Position numbers and translations under genes: made by a program. A DNA stretch of 64,000 nucleotides from Mastacembelus armatus (Eukaryota > Chordata > Actinopteri > Synbranchiformes > Mastacembelidae): NCBI RefSeq assembly GCF_900324485.2, contig NC_046651.1, positions 10,632,605-10,696,604 on the forward strand, in the 5' to 3' direction. The notes under the pieces were generated by a model, which was not told the DNA's origin, ran no database searches, and saw only the letters and a program-made list of their open reading frames with translations. Positions 51,332 to 64,000 of the stretch are shown one piece after another. How positions within the stretch are numbered: the stretch's first letter is position 1; every line of letters starts with the position of its first letter.

Positions 51332-52650
51332 ATTATTTTAACATTTCTAACATATGACATTGCTTTATTCATTGATGATTAATGATTTATTATATATTGT
51401 GTAATTTTCGAAAGCTGGTCAGTGAAAATAAATTCTTAATTTTAAAATGCTTGATGTTAAAATGTATGTATTAATAAATTCTTAATAAATATCTTGTTAT
51501 ATGACGAAATAATTGTGCTTTGTATCTTATCTTATGTGATAAGTCTTCATAATGTGTCCCATAACACGATGGTTTTTTATCTGCTGAGGCGCCGTTTTTA
51601 GGCGCTAGGTGGCGACATAGTCCAGAGGCCTGTGGTTGTGCTGAGTGTATAGAGCTGCTGTAGACCATCTCTATGATTTATCGATCTACACTTCACTTCC
51701 TTTCTTGACGGAAGTGCTCACCCAGGCTGTCGCACGCCTTCATTTGTGGCCTGAGATCAGCAAACCTGGCTTTTCTAACTATTCAAACTAAACGAACACA
51801 TCACAGGATACATTTCACAAGGACGTAGGTGAGTCTGTGTTAATAGTTAATTGAACCGTGTGGGATTATTCATCGCTTGAGGGAAAGTGCGTTTACCGGC
51901 TCCACATGCGGGAAGGCCCGGTGATCTGTACGTTACGTTAGCTTATCTGTCGGTGCTAGCGTTAGCTTAGCGGCAACCCCGCGCCACGTTAGTGTAAGAG
52001 TTAGATTACCGGATATCAGCATTTCAGCGTGTTTACATTATGTGGATTTTATAGAACACAGTGTGTACGACGTGTAGCTGCGGCTATAGCTTTGTATTTG
52101 TTTTGACTGTTATTTAGTAATTCATATGTCCAAACCAGCCAGGTGACGGTTACAGACGCAGGCAGCTAAACGTTAGCCTCGAAGACTTTTGCCTGGAAAA
52201 CTGCATCATCACTCATGCAAAGCGTGTGCAACTAACGTTATACTAAATTAACCTTTTTCCAACATCCATGTGAGCTGTAAAAACCTTTTAAAGGGCAAGT
52301 TAGTGCAAACTAACGGTAGTTAGCCCATAGACACTTAGTGTAAATACTGCACACACCTGGTTGCCTGTATAACACGTCGATGTCAAACAATGGCTAGCTT
52401 GTCAAACTGCCCTAGCTTTGGTCAGTGTTTGAAACACAAAATCACAATTCCAACAGTATTTACAGAATCCTGTTGTAACACTGATGGCTAATGAGTAATT
52501 AGAGAAACTGATGTTTATCTCTGCCAACATAGTTTATAGAGTTACATAACAAGCTGGGAGACAATTCTTTTCTACAGTATCATATGTTTAAAGTTTGTAT
52601 ATCTCCTTGTCGATAAACCTACTGTCATTAACACCATCATGTCTTCACAG
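51332..52650 (+). promoter_or_regulatory. eif3c: eif3c promoter, noncoding exon 1 and intron 1
   Basis: An untranslated exon, probably starting near 51705, ends GGACGTAG before GTGAGT at 51829. An ETS-like ACGGAAGTG (51709-51717) lies at its start, typical of housekeeping promoters without a TATA box. The acceptor TCTTCACAG at 52642-52650 leads into the exon with the ATG. Sequence from 51830 to 52640 is intron with frequent GTTAGC-type motifs and no other feature. Confidence 0.6.
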
Positions 52651-52670
52651 AGTGACAGCTTCCTTCAGCA

Positions 52671-55600
52671 ATGTCTCGTTTCTTTGCCACTGGATCTGAC
52701 AGTGAGTCAGAGGAGTCCTCATCCACCGAGGAGATCACCCCCAAAGCATCCGGGACAACGTTCAAGCAGTCAGTACAGTTTGCAAAAAATCAAATCACCA
52801 GGACTCAAATTCTACTTTATTTTTGTTTTTATCTCACACAACTATTGTTTTCACAGGTCGTTGCTTCTCAGTGACGATGAGGAAGACACTAAGAGAGTGG
52901 TACGCAGTGCCAAAGACAAAAGGTTAGTGTGATGTGTTTTAAGCAGCATATCTTACACTGCACAAGGTGCCTTATCCCTTTTTGCTTTCAATACATTCTT
53001 TCTAAATTTTAGATTTGAGGAGTTGACCAACCTTATCAAGACTATCCGCAATGCTATGAAGATCCGTGACATGGCCAAATGTCTGGAGGAATTTGAGCAG
53101 TTATGTAGAGCCTTCCTGAAAAGCAAGAATATAGTGGACAAAGAGGGGGTTCCTCCTTTTTATATCCGACTTCTGGCCGACCTGGAGGACTATCTGAACC
53201 AGGTGAGTAGACTAGAGTTAAATCAAAACTGTAAATACCGTCTTTGTAATTTAACATGTTTTTTGCTTGGCTTGGAGAAAATGAAGTATATTGACCTTTG
53301 TTAATACAGTCTGACATGTCCTCCCTTTTGCAGTATAGTAACATTAACATTATTTTCTTCCCAGCTTTGGGAGGACAAAGAGGGCAAGAAGAAGATGAAC
53401 AAGAACAACGCCAAAGCCCTAAGTACGCTACGTCAGAAGATCCGCAAGTACAACAGGGATTTTGAAGCAGAAATAGCTGCGTACAAAGAGGTAGATCAGA
53501 AAACTTCATATAGAAATATATACAATTCTGCTGGTTAATAGTTGAGACGTGAAATGCATTTTATTATTTGTATTTGTTTTGGATAATTAAACTTCTATAT
53601 GCAGTATGCAAATGTGAAAGTAAACCTTGAAATTCTGAAAGAGCACAAGCAATGGTTTAAAAAGACCCGTGTTTTCTCTGCCTTTGTTAGAACCCACAGG
53701 AGTCTGCGGATGAAGAGGAGGAGAAGGAGCCAGAGGATTCTGGTAAACCTGCTGTACATTGTTCTATGTTAAATCACAAGAACATTTTAAAAGGATATGA
53801 GAAAATAAATACATCGTCTTGATGTGTGTTCCTCCAGGCTCCTCCTCTGAGAGCGAGGCAGAGGCAGGAGATGAAGGAGTGTCAGCAAAGTCCTTCTTAA
53901 AGAAAAAGCCTGAGGCTGCCCCAGAGGCCAGCAAGTTCCTCAAGTCTGCCAAGGGATCTGGGGTAAAATGCCGTCATGCCATACAGAAATGTGCAGAAAG
54001 AACAGCAAGGATCTTAATGTTTGTGCTAATGAATTGCTGTGTTTGGGGAGTGCTAAACTAATATTCTGTGTTTCTCTGACAGGATGAGTCCTCTTCTAGT
54101 GAAGAAGATGACGATGATGAAGACTGGGGCTCCGACACCGTGGACAGTGGCAGTGAGAGCTCAGATGAAGGGGAGGGAAAAAGCGCCTCCTTGGCTGTGG
54201 TCTTCCTCAAGAAGTGAGTGTCCATATCATTTTAGTTGGTTTTAAATCATGGGAAAAAAAATAATTACTTTTGACAATATTTTTTACATTTTTCATGTGT
54301 TTTTTGCCATTTTACATAGGCAACAACTTTATTTAATGAGAATTAGATTGTCAGAGAAGTCAAGTAACTGTTTTCCCTCATAGATTATCATGAAACTTTA
54401 CTATGCATCTGTACGCAGGACCCAGGAGACTGACAAGACCGCAATTAGGAAAATTGGGAAGAAGAAGAAACTCAAGAAGAACGAACGGCTAGAAGAGGAG
54501 GCTGAGGAGGATAAAGGAGAGGAGATAGAGGGAGGATGGGAGAAGGTGAAAGGAGGCGTCCCTCTGGTCAAGGTAAAGAGGTGGCGGCGATAAAGCCTTG
54601 TTAGAATTAACAGCTCTCAAAATTATGTTGTTTGAAAAAAGAACTACACTGATGCACATTTGTTTTTGTCACAGTGGCGCATGTTGGATTTTAATACAGT
54701 ATCAGTACAAGCCACAAAACAATTGTATTTATTTTTGTTTTATCTCAAGGCAGAGATGTTCAATTCAGGGTAATAATGTACAACATAAAGAGCGATATGA
54801 CAAACCATCAAAGATGAGATTTGAACAGCTTAAAGGAAACTACAACATCCCTCAAATCCGCAGATGGGTAAATACATATGCTAAATGATGTTTTTAATCT
54901 ACCAGGAAAAGCCCAAGATGTTTGCCAAAGGCACAGAGATCAACACAGCAGTGGTAGTGAAGAAACTGAATGAGATCCTGCAAGCAAGAGGCAAAAAGGG
55001 CACAGACAGGTAACACTGCTTCACCAGCTAAAGAACTACTTCAGTGAAATTGTAGTTCTTATTGTGTATATTGTATTAAAAGATACAGTCACTGTGTTTT
55101 AAGGCAGTTTTCCTGATCTAATGCCCCCTTTGTCTCTCTCTCTCTGACAGAGCTGCCCAGATTGAACTGCTCCATGCTCTGGCAGCCATTGCTGCTGAGA
55201 ATAACTTAGGCCAAGGTATTCTGGTCAAGATTAAGTTCAACATTATTGCCTCCCTCTATGACTACAACCCCAACTTGGCAGCATTCATGAAGGTAGGAGC
55301 CACAGTTTTCCTAAACTCTTATTTAGAATTCCTTATTATATTGTGATGGTAGAAATGATCAGATTCGGATGTAGTGGAGACGCAATTAACTATGTAGAAC
55401 TGCCTGTTAAAGATGTTGGGTTGAAAAGCCAGGACTCTAATGCCCGTGTTCCTAATTGAATTATTGACTTTGTCTCACTTTAGCCTGACATGTGGAAAAA
55501 GTGCCTGGACTGTATAGATGAACTGCTGGACATTCTCTTCGATAACAACAACAATATCTTTATCGGGGAGAACATTGCAGAGGACAGTGAAAACCTGGCC

Positions 55601-58600
55601 GTCTCAGACCAGGTACCCCACCCTCTGTTTTCTGTGGTTGTTTTATATTTATTTATGTTTTTGGTGGCACCTTTTCTTGGTTGATAGGCCTAAAACAGGG
55701 TACCTGTTTCCGTATCAGTTTCTGCATGTGTGTCACTTGTGTTGTATATTATAAGGTTTTTATTTATTTACATTTATGGAAGCATCATCCCTTTTATGTC
55801 TTTACTTGCAAATGGTTTGACTTTCTGCACTGACATCATTTGAGACTGTTTTAAGCTGAGATAGGATGACGCTGCAAAAAAATTATTCCATTATGTCTCA
55901 GCCATTCAGGGTGCGTGGATGCGTCTTAACGTTGGTGGAAAGGATGGATGAAGAGTTCACTAAGATCATGCAGAACACTGATCCCCACTCACAAGGTGAA
56001 CTGTACTAGAAAACGGACTGAAGAATTCTTTTTTTACTGGTTTTAAATAATTTAGATGTTAAAGTGAATAACTGAATATTGGAAAATGTTGGTGTGTGGT
56101 TGCTTCATATTTGCTTTTCCGATTGTTTTGTCTACTTGCTCATTGCTGTCTTTGCCACTCTTCCTACAGAATACGTTGACAATCTGAAAGATGAAGGACG
56201 GGTTTGTGGCCTTGTTGACCGGCTGCTCGGCTACTTGGAAAACAAGGGCAGCACAGAGGAGATTTGTCGCATCTACCTTCGCAGGATCATGCACACCTAC
56301 TACAAGTTTGACTACAAGGCCCACCGCCGCAGCCTGGGTCTTCAGGGAGAGTCTAAGGTGAGAAAAATGCTACAGCCTGTGGAGGGAGAAGACACTTTAT
56401 CAGACATCAGCACACCTTCAGTTTCACAAAGGCAAAAATCTTTATAAAAAGGAAACTCAAATGAGGAAAAGTCTGATTAGGATATATAGTGTAAGTGTAT
56501 TTGTGTGTTTGTGTCCTGTGGTGCTGAGTGTCGTTTCTGAGTTTATTAGTGATTGTAGGGAGCTGAGTTGTGTCTCTGTCTTTTGATTAGTCCGAGCAAG
56601 ACCAGGAGGAGAGCGAGGGGGAGGACAGCGCTGTGATCATGGACCGTCTGTGCAAGTTCATCTACGCCAAGGATCGCACCGACCGTATCCGTACCTGCGC
56701 TATTCTCTGCCACATCTATCACCACGCTCTGCATTCCCGCTGGTACCAGGCCCGCGACCTGATGCTGATGAGCCACCTGCAGGACAACATCCAGCACGCT
56801 GACCCACCTGTACAGGTAGGCAGACATGCACAAAGCTACACAATGGAACTTTTCAAAAAGAAACCCTAACTGAGAATATTAACTATCTGCTTTTTTTTAA
56901 TTAGATCCTGTACAACAGGACCATGGTCCAACTGGGCATCTGTGCTTTTAGACAGGGCATGATAAAGGATGCCCACAATGCCCTGCTGGACATTCAGTCC
57001 TCTGGCCGTGCCAAGGAGCTCCTGGGTCAGGGTTTGCTCATGAGGAACATGCAGGAGAGGAACGCTGAGCAGGAGAAGATTGAAAAGAGGAGACAAGTAT
57101 GTTCTGCATAAGCAATAACTTGTCTTAGATCATGTTAGGCTTGTTTTCCTTTGTAGTAGCTAGTTCAGTTTCATGTACTCTTACCAGGTAAATTAACAAC
57201 TTCTGGAGTACCTTTGTTAAAACTACTACCTCTGAATTTTCACTAACTGTTACTTTCAAAACCACTTAGTAGTTTTATGAAGAATTACTGAAATTTTCAG
57301 TATTGTATGTGATGTAACTATTCATAAACAGCTGTAGAACAGATCAACTCTGATATATGAATTCTGTGTCCATGGACAGCTCAGTAGAACTACAACATGC
57401 AGTGATCTAATGTGTTTCTAACTAGTGTCTCCCCGAATACGGAAAGGCCTGATGTGAGACTGACTGTACATACCTTGATAGGTACATTTTCACCTCCCTC
57501 ACAGGTGCCATTCCACATGCACATCAACCTGGAGCTGCTGGAGTGTGTGTACCTGGTTTCAGCCATGCTGCTGGAAATCCCATACATGGCCGCCCATGAG
57601 TTCGATGCCCGTCGCAGGATGATTAGCAAGCAGTTCCATCACCAGCTAAGGGTGGGAGAGAGACAGCCTCTGCTGGGTATGCAAAATACCATATAATACT
57701 CAATAGGATGCTGAATGCACAGAGAAACCCGGGAGGATAACTGTAGCTCCCTGTTTGTCCTCCAGGACCCCCAGAGAGCATGAGGGAGCACGTGGTGGCT
57801 GCCAGCAAGGCCATGAAGATGGGAGACTGGCGAACCTGCCACTCATTCATCATCAATGAGAAGATGAACAGTAAGGTCTGGGACCTGTTTCCTGAGACAC
57901 AACGAGTACGCAAGATGCTCGTCAGGTTAGCATGCATCTTTGTCATCCAACAGTTAATTTATTTTCAAGCGTTTGTCATTTCTTCTTATCAAGTGGCATG
58001 CTTGTGTCTTGTATGATAATCAGTAACTTCCGGTAGTGGTGATCTAAATTATGTTGCAAGTTATGTCTTAACGACCAAAGAAATTAAAATTTAATAGATT
58101 AGTTACAAATACGTTTCTTGTGGACTGTTAACTTAAATTTTATTTTATTTATTTTTTTAGGAAAATCCAAGAGGAGTCACTGAGGACTTATCTGTTTACA
58201 TACAGCAGTGTGTACGACTCCATCAGGTAAGCACCACGTACAGTATTTTAATGGTGCTGGCACTGGGCTTTTTGAGCTTTTAATTCTAGTTTAACGTCAT
58301 ATCGATTTACATCAGGACCTAAACTGTTGCTCGACTAGTGTTAATGCAAACCCCCAAAAAATAACCAACGCTTAACCCCAAAGTTAAGTTACATATTGTG
58401 TATGTGTGTGTTCTATAGCATGGAAACACTCTCTGAGATGTTCGAGTTGGAGATACCCACAGTTCACAGCATCATCAGTAAGATGATCATTAACGAGGAG
58501 CTGATGGTAAGTGTCATGGCTTCTCTGTTCTGGAGGAAAAGGCTTTTAATCAGTAACATGATTTTCCTTTTGGGAGTTCTGGTGAATCTTTTTTCCATGT

Positions 58601-59308
58601 TTAAATTTTGAACTCCAAATGTTTTTATTTTCTTCCTAAAAGGCATCACTTGACCAGCCCACACAGACTGTGGTGATGCATCGCACAGAGCCCACCTCCC
58701 TGCAGAACATGGCCCTGCAGCTGGCTGAGAAACTGGGCAGCTTGGTGGAGAATAATGAGCGTGTCTTTGACCTTAAGCAGGGCGTATATGGAGGCTACTT
58801 CAACAGAGGTCAGTTTGGACATGTAAAATATATATTTGTAAAATGTTTCCCCAATACTGCAAATGACAATATAATAGCAATTCTTAGTCTGCCTTTGCTA
58901 TTACATACTGTGTTGAAAGCAGTAACTTTTTTTTTTTTTTTTGCATTACAGATCAGAAAGGTGGTTACCAACAGAAACAGACCTATCAGAGAGGTATGTT
59001 AAACCACACTACAGTTGCACTGCACACGGAAAAAAACAAAATTACTGACTACATGACAATATCCCTGACCTCTACCGAGGCTGTTTAATCTTTATTCAAT
59101 GCTGATTTAAATGATGTTGCTGAGTTTTACATTTTTAATGAGCAACTAACTGAAGTATGGTGTTAGCTGAAGCTGCCTTATAATTAACCTGTGTTTGTGA
59201 TAATTGTGTTCTCTTTCCATGCTGACAGATCAGAAAGGTGTCTACCAGCAGAAACAAGGGGGCTACCAGCGGGGCGGCTACAGAAATCAAAACCAAGGAA
59301 ACTACTGA
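52671..59308 (+). CDS. eif3c: Eukaryotic translation initiation factor 3 subunit C, complete
   Basis: Coding exons give 929 residues: 52671-52768, 52857-52922, 53013-53202, 53365-53490, 53691-53742, 53838-53962, 54083-54213, 54419-54572, 54906-55009, 55151-55292, 55484-55612, 55902-55995, 56170-56357, 56591-56815, 56905-57096, 57505-57676, 57766-57925, 58161-58226, 58419-58506, 58643-58808, 58952-58993, 59229-59308. The start [18 protein letters not shown], the conserved [20 protein letters not shown] and the PCI/winged-helix region ([20 protein letters not shown]) match human EIF3C (913 aa). It is a core subunit of the eIF3 octamer, which brings mRNA to the 40S ribosome and contacts eIF1 and eIF5 through its acidic N-terminus. 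The central acidic Ser-rich and Lys-rich linkers are less conserved. The last two exons encode two copies of a DQKGxYQQKQ unit. Confidence 0.97.
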
Positions 59309-59648
59309 GCTTGGAACTTAGATTTTAGTCTTGCCACCTCAATTAGTCTTCATTCCATAACAACAACAACCTGGGTTTCTGTGCTTGGCATTTAATGGCT
59401 GTGTGATGTTCTCTTACATTTGACTGAAAACTGATCCTGAAACAGCTGGAAGTCATTGCACCACAAGCCCATTTCACTGCAACTGCATAGTGTGAAATTC
59501 CAAAACTGTTAGCTTTTTTGGAGAAACATGAAGTGCATTTCAGGATTATTATTATTAATGGGAAGTTGTATAGTAAAGGCATTGCAGTGTTGCTGGTTTG
59601 TCACAATGTCAGGCAACAGATGTCAAGTATGGTTGATTTATAAACAAT

Positions 59649-59654
59649 AATAAA
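59649..59654 (+). terminator. eif3c: Poly(A) signal of eif3c
   Basis: AATAAA lies 341 bp after the eif3c stop codon. Confidence 0.75.
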
Positions 59655-60303
59655 ACTATGTTTTTTGAGTTGACATTTTGGCCGTTTTATTTTTTTATGC
59701 AGTTACATATAAATGAAACAAAACCAAAATGTATAACTTAGACCACCCCTCCTACACCAGAGACTGTCAGGGAAAATCGTTAATTCTCAGATCTGATGGT
59801 TTTAAATGTTTGTGCATTAAATAACTAATGCAAGTATTAGACAGGTTCCTATGATAAATCCGATTGTTGGGGGAAAAAATGTCCTGAAAATTGGTCTTTC
59901 ATGACATTAATGCTGTTGCTTTTGTAATTAAGCAAACTTGGGTGGTACTTTTCTGGGATCATATCACAGTTCTTCATGTAGGGGATGGTATTGGATCACT
60001 TGAGCATTAGTGAAAATAAAAACTATATTGATTTTTACTTAGTGGTGTATATACTGATATTCAGAAAACTGATAAAGTCAAAGCTAAATGTTCAGAATTT
60101 TAAAACAAAAATTCACACTTTCCTATGACAGTTGATAATGTGAAGAACAATGGCTTCTCTCAATGTACATGATCAATTTATTCATGTATTAGTATTTGGA
60201 AGCTGTGCCTTGAAACTGATCCTTGTACATGCAGCTTGATTTGCAGACATGTAGGTCTGAGAAGTAATTACAAAAGAAATTAAAATAACTTTCAAGTAAT
60301 TGT
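59655..60303. other. Convergent intergenic region between eif3c and prodh2
   Basis: The two genes end towards each other here. I see no gene or repeat, only AT-rich sequence. Confidence 0.6.
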
Positions 60304-60309
60304 TTTATT
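60304..60309 (-). terminator. prodh2: Probable poly(A) signal of prodh2
   Basis: On the minus strand this reads AATAAA, 249 bp after the prodh2 stop codon. Confidence 0.6.
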
Positions 60310-60557
60310 TGTAAAATAAATTATACACTTTCAGGAAAAGCTAAAACCATAAATTTAAATGTGTTGGAAACTATTTCACAAGAAAAATGTCTGTGTACAA
60401 GGATGTGACCTTTTCTTTGGTACTTCTAGCTAACGGTGTTCTTATGTGGCGTCCTTATTCTATACATTTCCTTAGTGAGAAATGTATTCAGTGGTTCAGC
60501 AGCTTATCTTCACACATCAGTGCCTCTTCACTGTTTTCCATCTGTGCTGATCTCCTC

Positions 60558-63500
60558 TTAGCTGCCTCCTCTCAGGCTCAGGCTCAGGCGGAGTCTCCGG
60601 CGGAGCTCCTGCCTCAGTAGGTCCCTCTCTTTGCGGATTCCCTGCAACACGGTGCGATTCTCCTGAGCCCGACGCACCAGGTAGGGGAGTGTGTCTTCCA
60701 CTGACCCGTATGGCACTGATTTGTATACAGCATAACCCTCCTTAGCTGGAGGGAAGAGGAGAAAGACATGGAGAGTAGACATTTTTAGGCCTAATGAAAG
60801 AAAATGTTAAAAGATAGGTACATGTCAACATCAAATATGGATGATTAAAATTTGGGATTTAATGCACTTTTTCTTTTATGTGTATCACAGTGGGTCAGTG
60901 CAGGAACTACCAATCACCAAGTTCATAATGCATACTCACCACTGTTTAATAAGAAAAAGCATATATTTTAATGTCTGATTGTCACTACCCACTGTGCCTC
61001 TCTATCATTTGGTGTATTTTAACAAAACCCTGCCTTTGGTAGTTTAGAGAATGAGAAGGTAGGTCAGAGGTCTCCAACTCCAGTCCTCCAGCGTCCTACT
61101 TGTTTTCCAGCAATCCCTGCCCTACCTTTTGCTGATTACCTGGATCAGGCGTGTTCAGCCAATCAGAAACTGCAAGGGCAGGGATAGTTGACAAAGAAGC
61201 AGGACAGTGGACCTGGAGGACTGGAGTTGGAGACCCCTGGGGTAGGTGGTCAGAGCTGCTGTGCAGGTTCAATCCCCACGTCCTTTACCACAGCTCACCC
61301 AGTGTGAGGGAGACGTGATCACACATGCCCAGCAGCTGGCCAAAGCACACCGAGCCTCCATTTCTGTCTATCCCCAACTCCTCCATCCTGAAAATGATTC
61401 ACACAATAGCAACATCATTTACAGGAGAAAGACCCAGCCTGGGGTTTTAGTAATGTGGGTCATAAGATCAATTAAAGGCCTACAGCACTGCGCTCCTATA
61501 ATAAATGAATGAGAATTAATTATTTAATTCATCTATATTGTAATCTGCATTTATCTGCTCTGTCAAAGCCCGGTGCCTACATTACCCACATTGCAACATG
61601 AAAAAAATAAGGTCAGTTTATTTAAAACACATATTTATACCATTGACTCCTAACTGTCTGTACAGAAACAGGTGTATTTTTTATCGGACAGAGGATTTTA
61701 AATAAAAATGCTAAAGCTACACAGTTTAATCAATTTTCTCTATTTTGGACCTTCTGGCTCTCTGTCCCCCTAAAGGTCAACAATAACTAACTATTAGTGA
61801 GTCCCAATAACATTAGCGTTAGTTAGAGATATAACCCAAATACTCCGTGGTCGTTTTTCTGTAAAATATGAAAAACGTTAGGACGGCACATTTTCATGAA
61901 GGTAAGGAAAGCTAAGTGTCGTTAGCAGAGCTAGCAGGCTAATGTTAGCACTCGGTCTCTGTACCGAAACTCTCCTGAAAGCTCCTCAAACCAAAAGACA
62001 TTTGGCGAATAATAGTGTTTGTTTATTATCCATATATATATTTATAAAAGCCTTTATTAGCCTGTGTAACTTTATTGTCCGTGTACATCTGGATTTTAAC
62101 TAGTTTGGCTCTTTCATACAAATCAGTCACAGTCTTTTTTAACCTTTGAAAAACCTGGCTAAAATAATTGTATTTGTGTGTATTGTATTGGTTCACACGC
62201 TTGTGTTGTAATGCAGTTTACAGTTCACATAAATGTATGAAGTGATGATGATTTAAATCGTGATTTTTAAGATGGCTCTTTAAATGGGATAGATGTTTAA
62301 AATTCATGTGACCAGGTATCTGAATTTTAGGCTTTAGGAGTAAAAGGAGGGACAAGAGGGGGACACTGATTTGTTTTCTTAGGCACAGCACTTTGTTTTA
62401 AGGGAACAGAAGCCAGAAATGTTGGAAACAGCAGTTTCCTTAGAAAATTCACTTCATGTGGTCTGACCTTTTGGAGGCTCGTTTCACTGACTCCTCATTG
62501 TGGGTGGCGACTATGATCCTGTAGCGCTCAGGTTTCTGGGATATGACTTCCAGCAACATATCCAGTGAGCTGTTATAACTGCACAAGTGAAGATTGATAA
62601 AGATGAAACGTGCTAGTGTCAAGGTCAACGTCAGAAATGATTTCTCATGGTATCACAAAATGAATGGATTTGAGATGATAATAACCAAAATAAGAAGTTT
62701 TTACCTGGAGTCATTGATACAGCTAACCTAATCTAGACGCATGCTTTTCTAATTTTACATAGTTTGTTCTCTTTTCGCAGAGAATTGCCTGGTGAGGATT
62801 AATGGACGCTGCCTCCTACCCACCTGTCATTGGTGTCCTCCCAGCTCTGGTGGATGGGATCCAGACGACCTTCCTTCTCCGCCAGCTTTCTCTCTTTGTC
62901 CATATAGGCTCCTCGAACCAGCTTGACTCCAAGACAAAAACCCTCATTTTTGGACAGACGCAGAGCCTCTAACAGGAGGGACCTGGATTCCTGAAAGACA
63001 CAGGTGGAGAGGGGAGTATGTCATCTCAAGGTATACAGTGCACCTATAAGAAATGTTTGGATTTTTGTAACATAAAAACACAGATAAAGATATTTGCCTT
63101 CAGGTAACATTGATATGTGTTCCAAATCCAGGCACCATCTTTGTTAAATTTCCTCATCATTGCCATGGTGACAAGCGTGAGAGCAGGGTTCATGTAGGTG
63201 TACTCTGCATCAACTAGGACTCGGACTTTGTTTACACTTGCCTACAAAAAAAACCCACAATATCTATAATATTTTTTGAACTGCAATAAATGTGTGCATT
63301 AAAGCTAAACACACTTATTTGAGCTTAAAAATAAATAGTTACAATAGAAGTGATGCAAAGTAGTAATTTAGAGATCCAAAATCATAGCAATAATATAAAT
63401 CTGCCATAGTTGTCCACATCGCTACCTCTGCTATCTTGTTGAGTCTCTGCAGGCCACAGAGGAAGTGAGCAGCTTCATTTTCATCTAAATCAGGGAATCT

Positions 63501-63694
63501 TATTGGCTGAAAGAGGTGGTTTTAGGCAAAGGTCAAAGGTTATTTAACATCGGCATCACCATCATCAATATTGACTGAAGACATCTAATAAACTGGGTTG
63601 TTTTGGTGGTTTGTGGATATACCTCTCCATCCATTGCTCTGACTAGGAGATCGAGGTCATGTGGTTGTTGTGCAATGAGAGTTGTGAGTTTCAC
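60558..63694 (-). CDS. prodh2: Hydroxyproline dehydrogenase PRODH2, C-terminal part (gene runs off the window)
   Basis: Exons 63694-63623, 63506-63426, 63241-63098, 62990-62824, 62578-62468, 61387-61299 and 60745-60558 form one frame ending in TAA. Conserved segments appear in family order: VRVLVDAEYTYMNPALT, GVKLVRGAYMDKERKLA, IVATHNEESVKRASK, CFGQLLGMCDHVSLTLG and YKSVPYGSVEDTLPYLVRRA. The family is a mitochondrial FAD enzyme that oxidises proline or hydroxyproline to the pyrroline-5-carboxylate form. The tail (ENRTVLQGIRKERDLLRQEL, and KSVPYGS rather than KYVPYGP) fits PRODH2 better than PRODH1. The first exons lie beyond position 64000, so start and targeting peptide are not seen. The intron after the 63098 exon appears to use a GC donor (CTGAAG then GCAAAT). 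Confidence 0.93.
61065..61239. mobile_element. hAT-type MITE, 175 bp, with target duplication
   Basis: The ends CAGAGGTCTCCAACTCCAGT and (reverse-complemented) CAGGGGTCTCCAACTCCAGT are inverted repeats. They are flanked by AGGTAGGT (61057-61064) and GGGTAGGT (61240-61247), an 8-bp target duplication with one difference, typical of hAT elements. It lies in the last intron of prodh2. Confidence 0.85.
61388..62467 (-). other. prodh2: prodh2 intron
   Basis: About 1.1 kb of intron between the exons ending at 62468 and beginning at 61387. No exon, RNA gene or named repeat is seen in it. Confidence 0.6.
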
Positions 63695-64000
63695 CTTGAT
63701 ACAGACAAGACACATTCATTCACGAGAACAAATAAAGTGTAGACAGAGTAAAACAATAAAAGCCATGGTGGAAATAGTTTACATGAATCGGCCTGTCCAG
63801 TTTTTTGAGCGTAATGCTTGAAACCAACACACATCAAATGCTAACTTCTGTTTTCTTATCTTCTTTTCCCAAGTGTTTGAACTACATTTCAGCTACTGTT
63901 TGGCTCAGATCCACTGCACAGTGTGTCAGGCTTCTCACAAGCCCAAAACTATGGCCTCAAAAACCTAGAGGTTTGACAGCTGTTTTTCCTAATAACTAAA
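63695..64000 (-). other. prodh2: prodh2 upstream intron at the window edge
   Basis: No exon with PRODH2 similarity is visible here, so the next upstream exon must lie outside the window. Confidence 0.5.

Overview
The window is vertebrate, almost certainly ray-finned fish, nuclear DNA. It has multi-exon genes with GT-AG introns, short intergenic spaces and AT-rich introns. It also holds fish-type interspersed repeats: a LINE 3' tail ending in a GGAT-repeat, a tRNA-derived SINE, an hAT-type MITE, a TTAA-flanked palindrome and a larger DNA transposon. I assembled exons by hand. Seven genes chain into open, phase-consistent reading frames.

Layout: (1) 354-11336, minus: leukocyte integrin alpha subunit with an inserted I domain (ITGAM/ITGAX/ITGAD type), 30 coding exons, 1156 aa. 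(2) 13605-17395, plus: aldolase A with a noncoding first exon and a TATA-like box. (3) 17698-21460, minus: broken, 3'-truncated relative of the next gene. (4) 22343-24561, minus: GPI-anchor-type serine protease, 6 coding exons, 326 aa, full catalytic triad, S1 pocket not trypsin-like. (5) 27049-33931, plus: an unrecognised immunoglobulin-superfamily gene of 929 aa. It has a signal peptide, three Ig domains, one transmembrane segment and then about 550 further residues of Ig-like domains. (6) 34262-35330: another fragment of the protease duplication unit. (7) 36986-42584, plus: apolipoprotein B receptor-like gene, 1331 aa, with one huge acidic exon. (8) 42877-44632: a DNA transposon inserted in a LINE relic. 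(9) 46526-51240, plus: an unrecognised 1073-aa Ser/Thr-rich protein with a C-terminal coiled coil and a cell-cycle-like promoter. (10) 52671-59308, plus: eIF3 subunit C, 929 aa. (11) 60558-63694 and beyond the window edge, minus: hydroxyproline dehydrogenase PRODH2, 3' part only.

How the genes relate: they are not an operon. ITGAM/X, ALDOA, a prostasin-type protease cluster, APOBR and EIF3C all have human relatives on chromosome 16p11.2, so most of the window looks like a compacted conserved-synteny block. The integrin and the Ig gene point to leukocytes; aldolase, eIF3c and PRODH2 are metabolic or housekeeping genes.

The most unusual object is the Ig gene at 27-34 kb. Its membrane segment lies in the middle of the protein, and several of the Ig-like domains after it have lost the cysteines of the canonical disulfide, as expected if they fold in the cytosol. 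The protease, with Gly189/Glu226 instead of Asp189/Gly226, and its scattered duplicates are the next most interesting feature. No retrovirus-like element, CRISPR array or tRNA/rRNA gene was seen.
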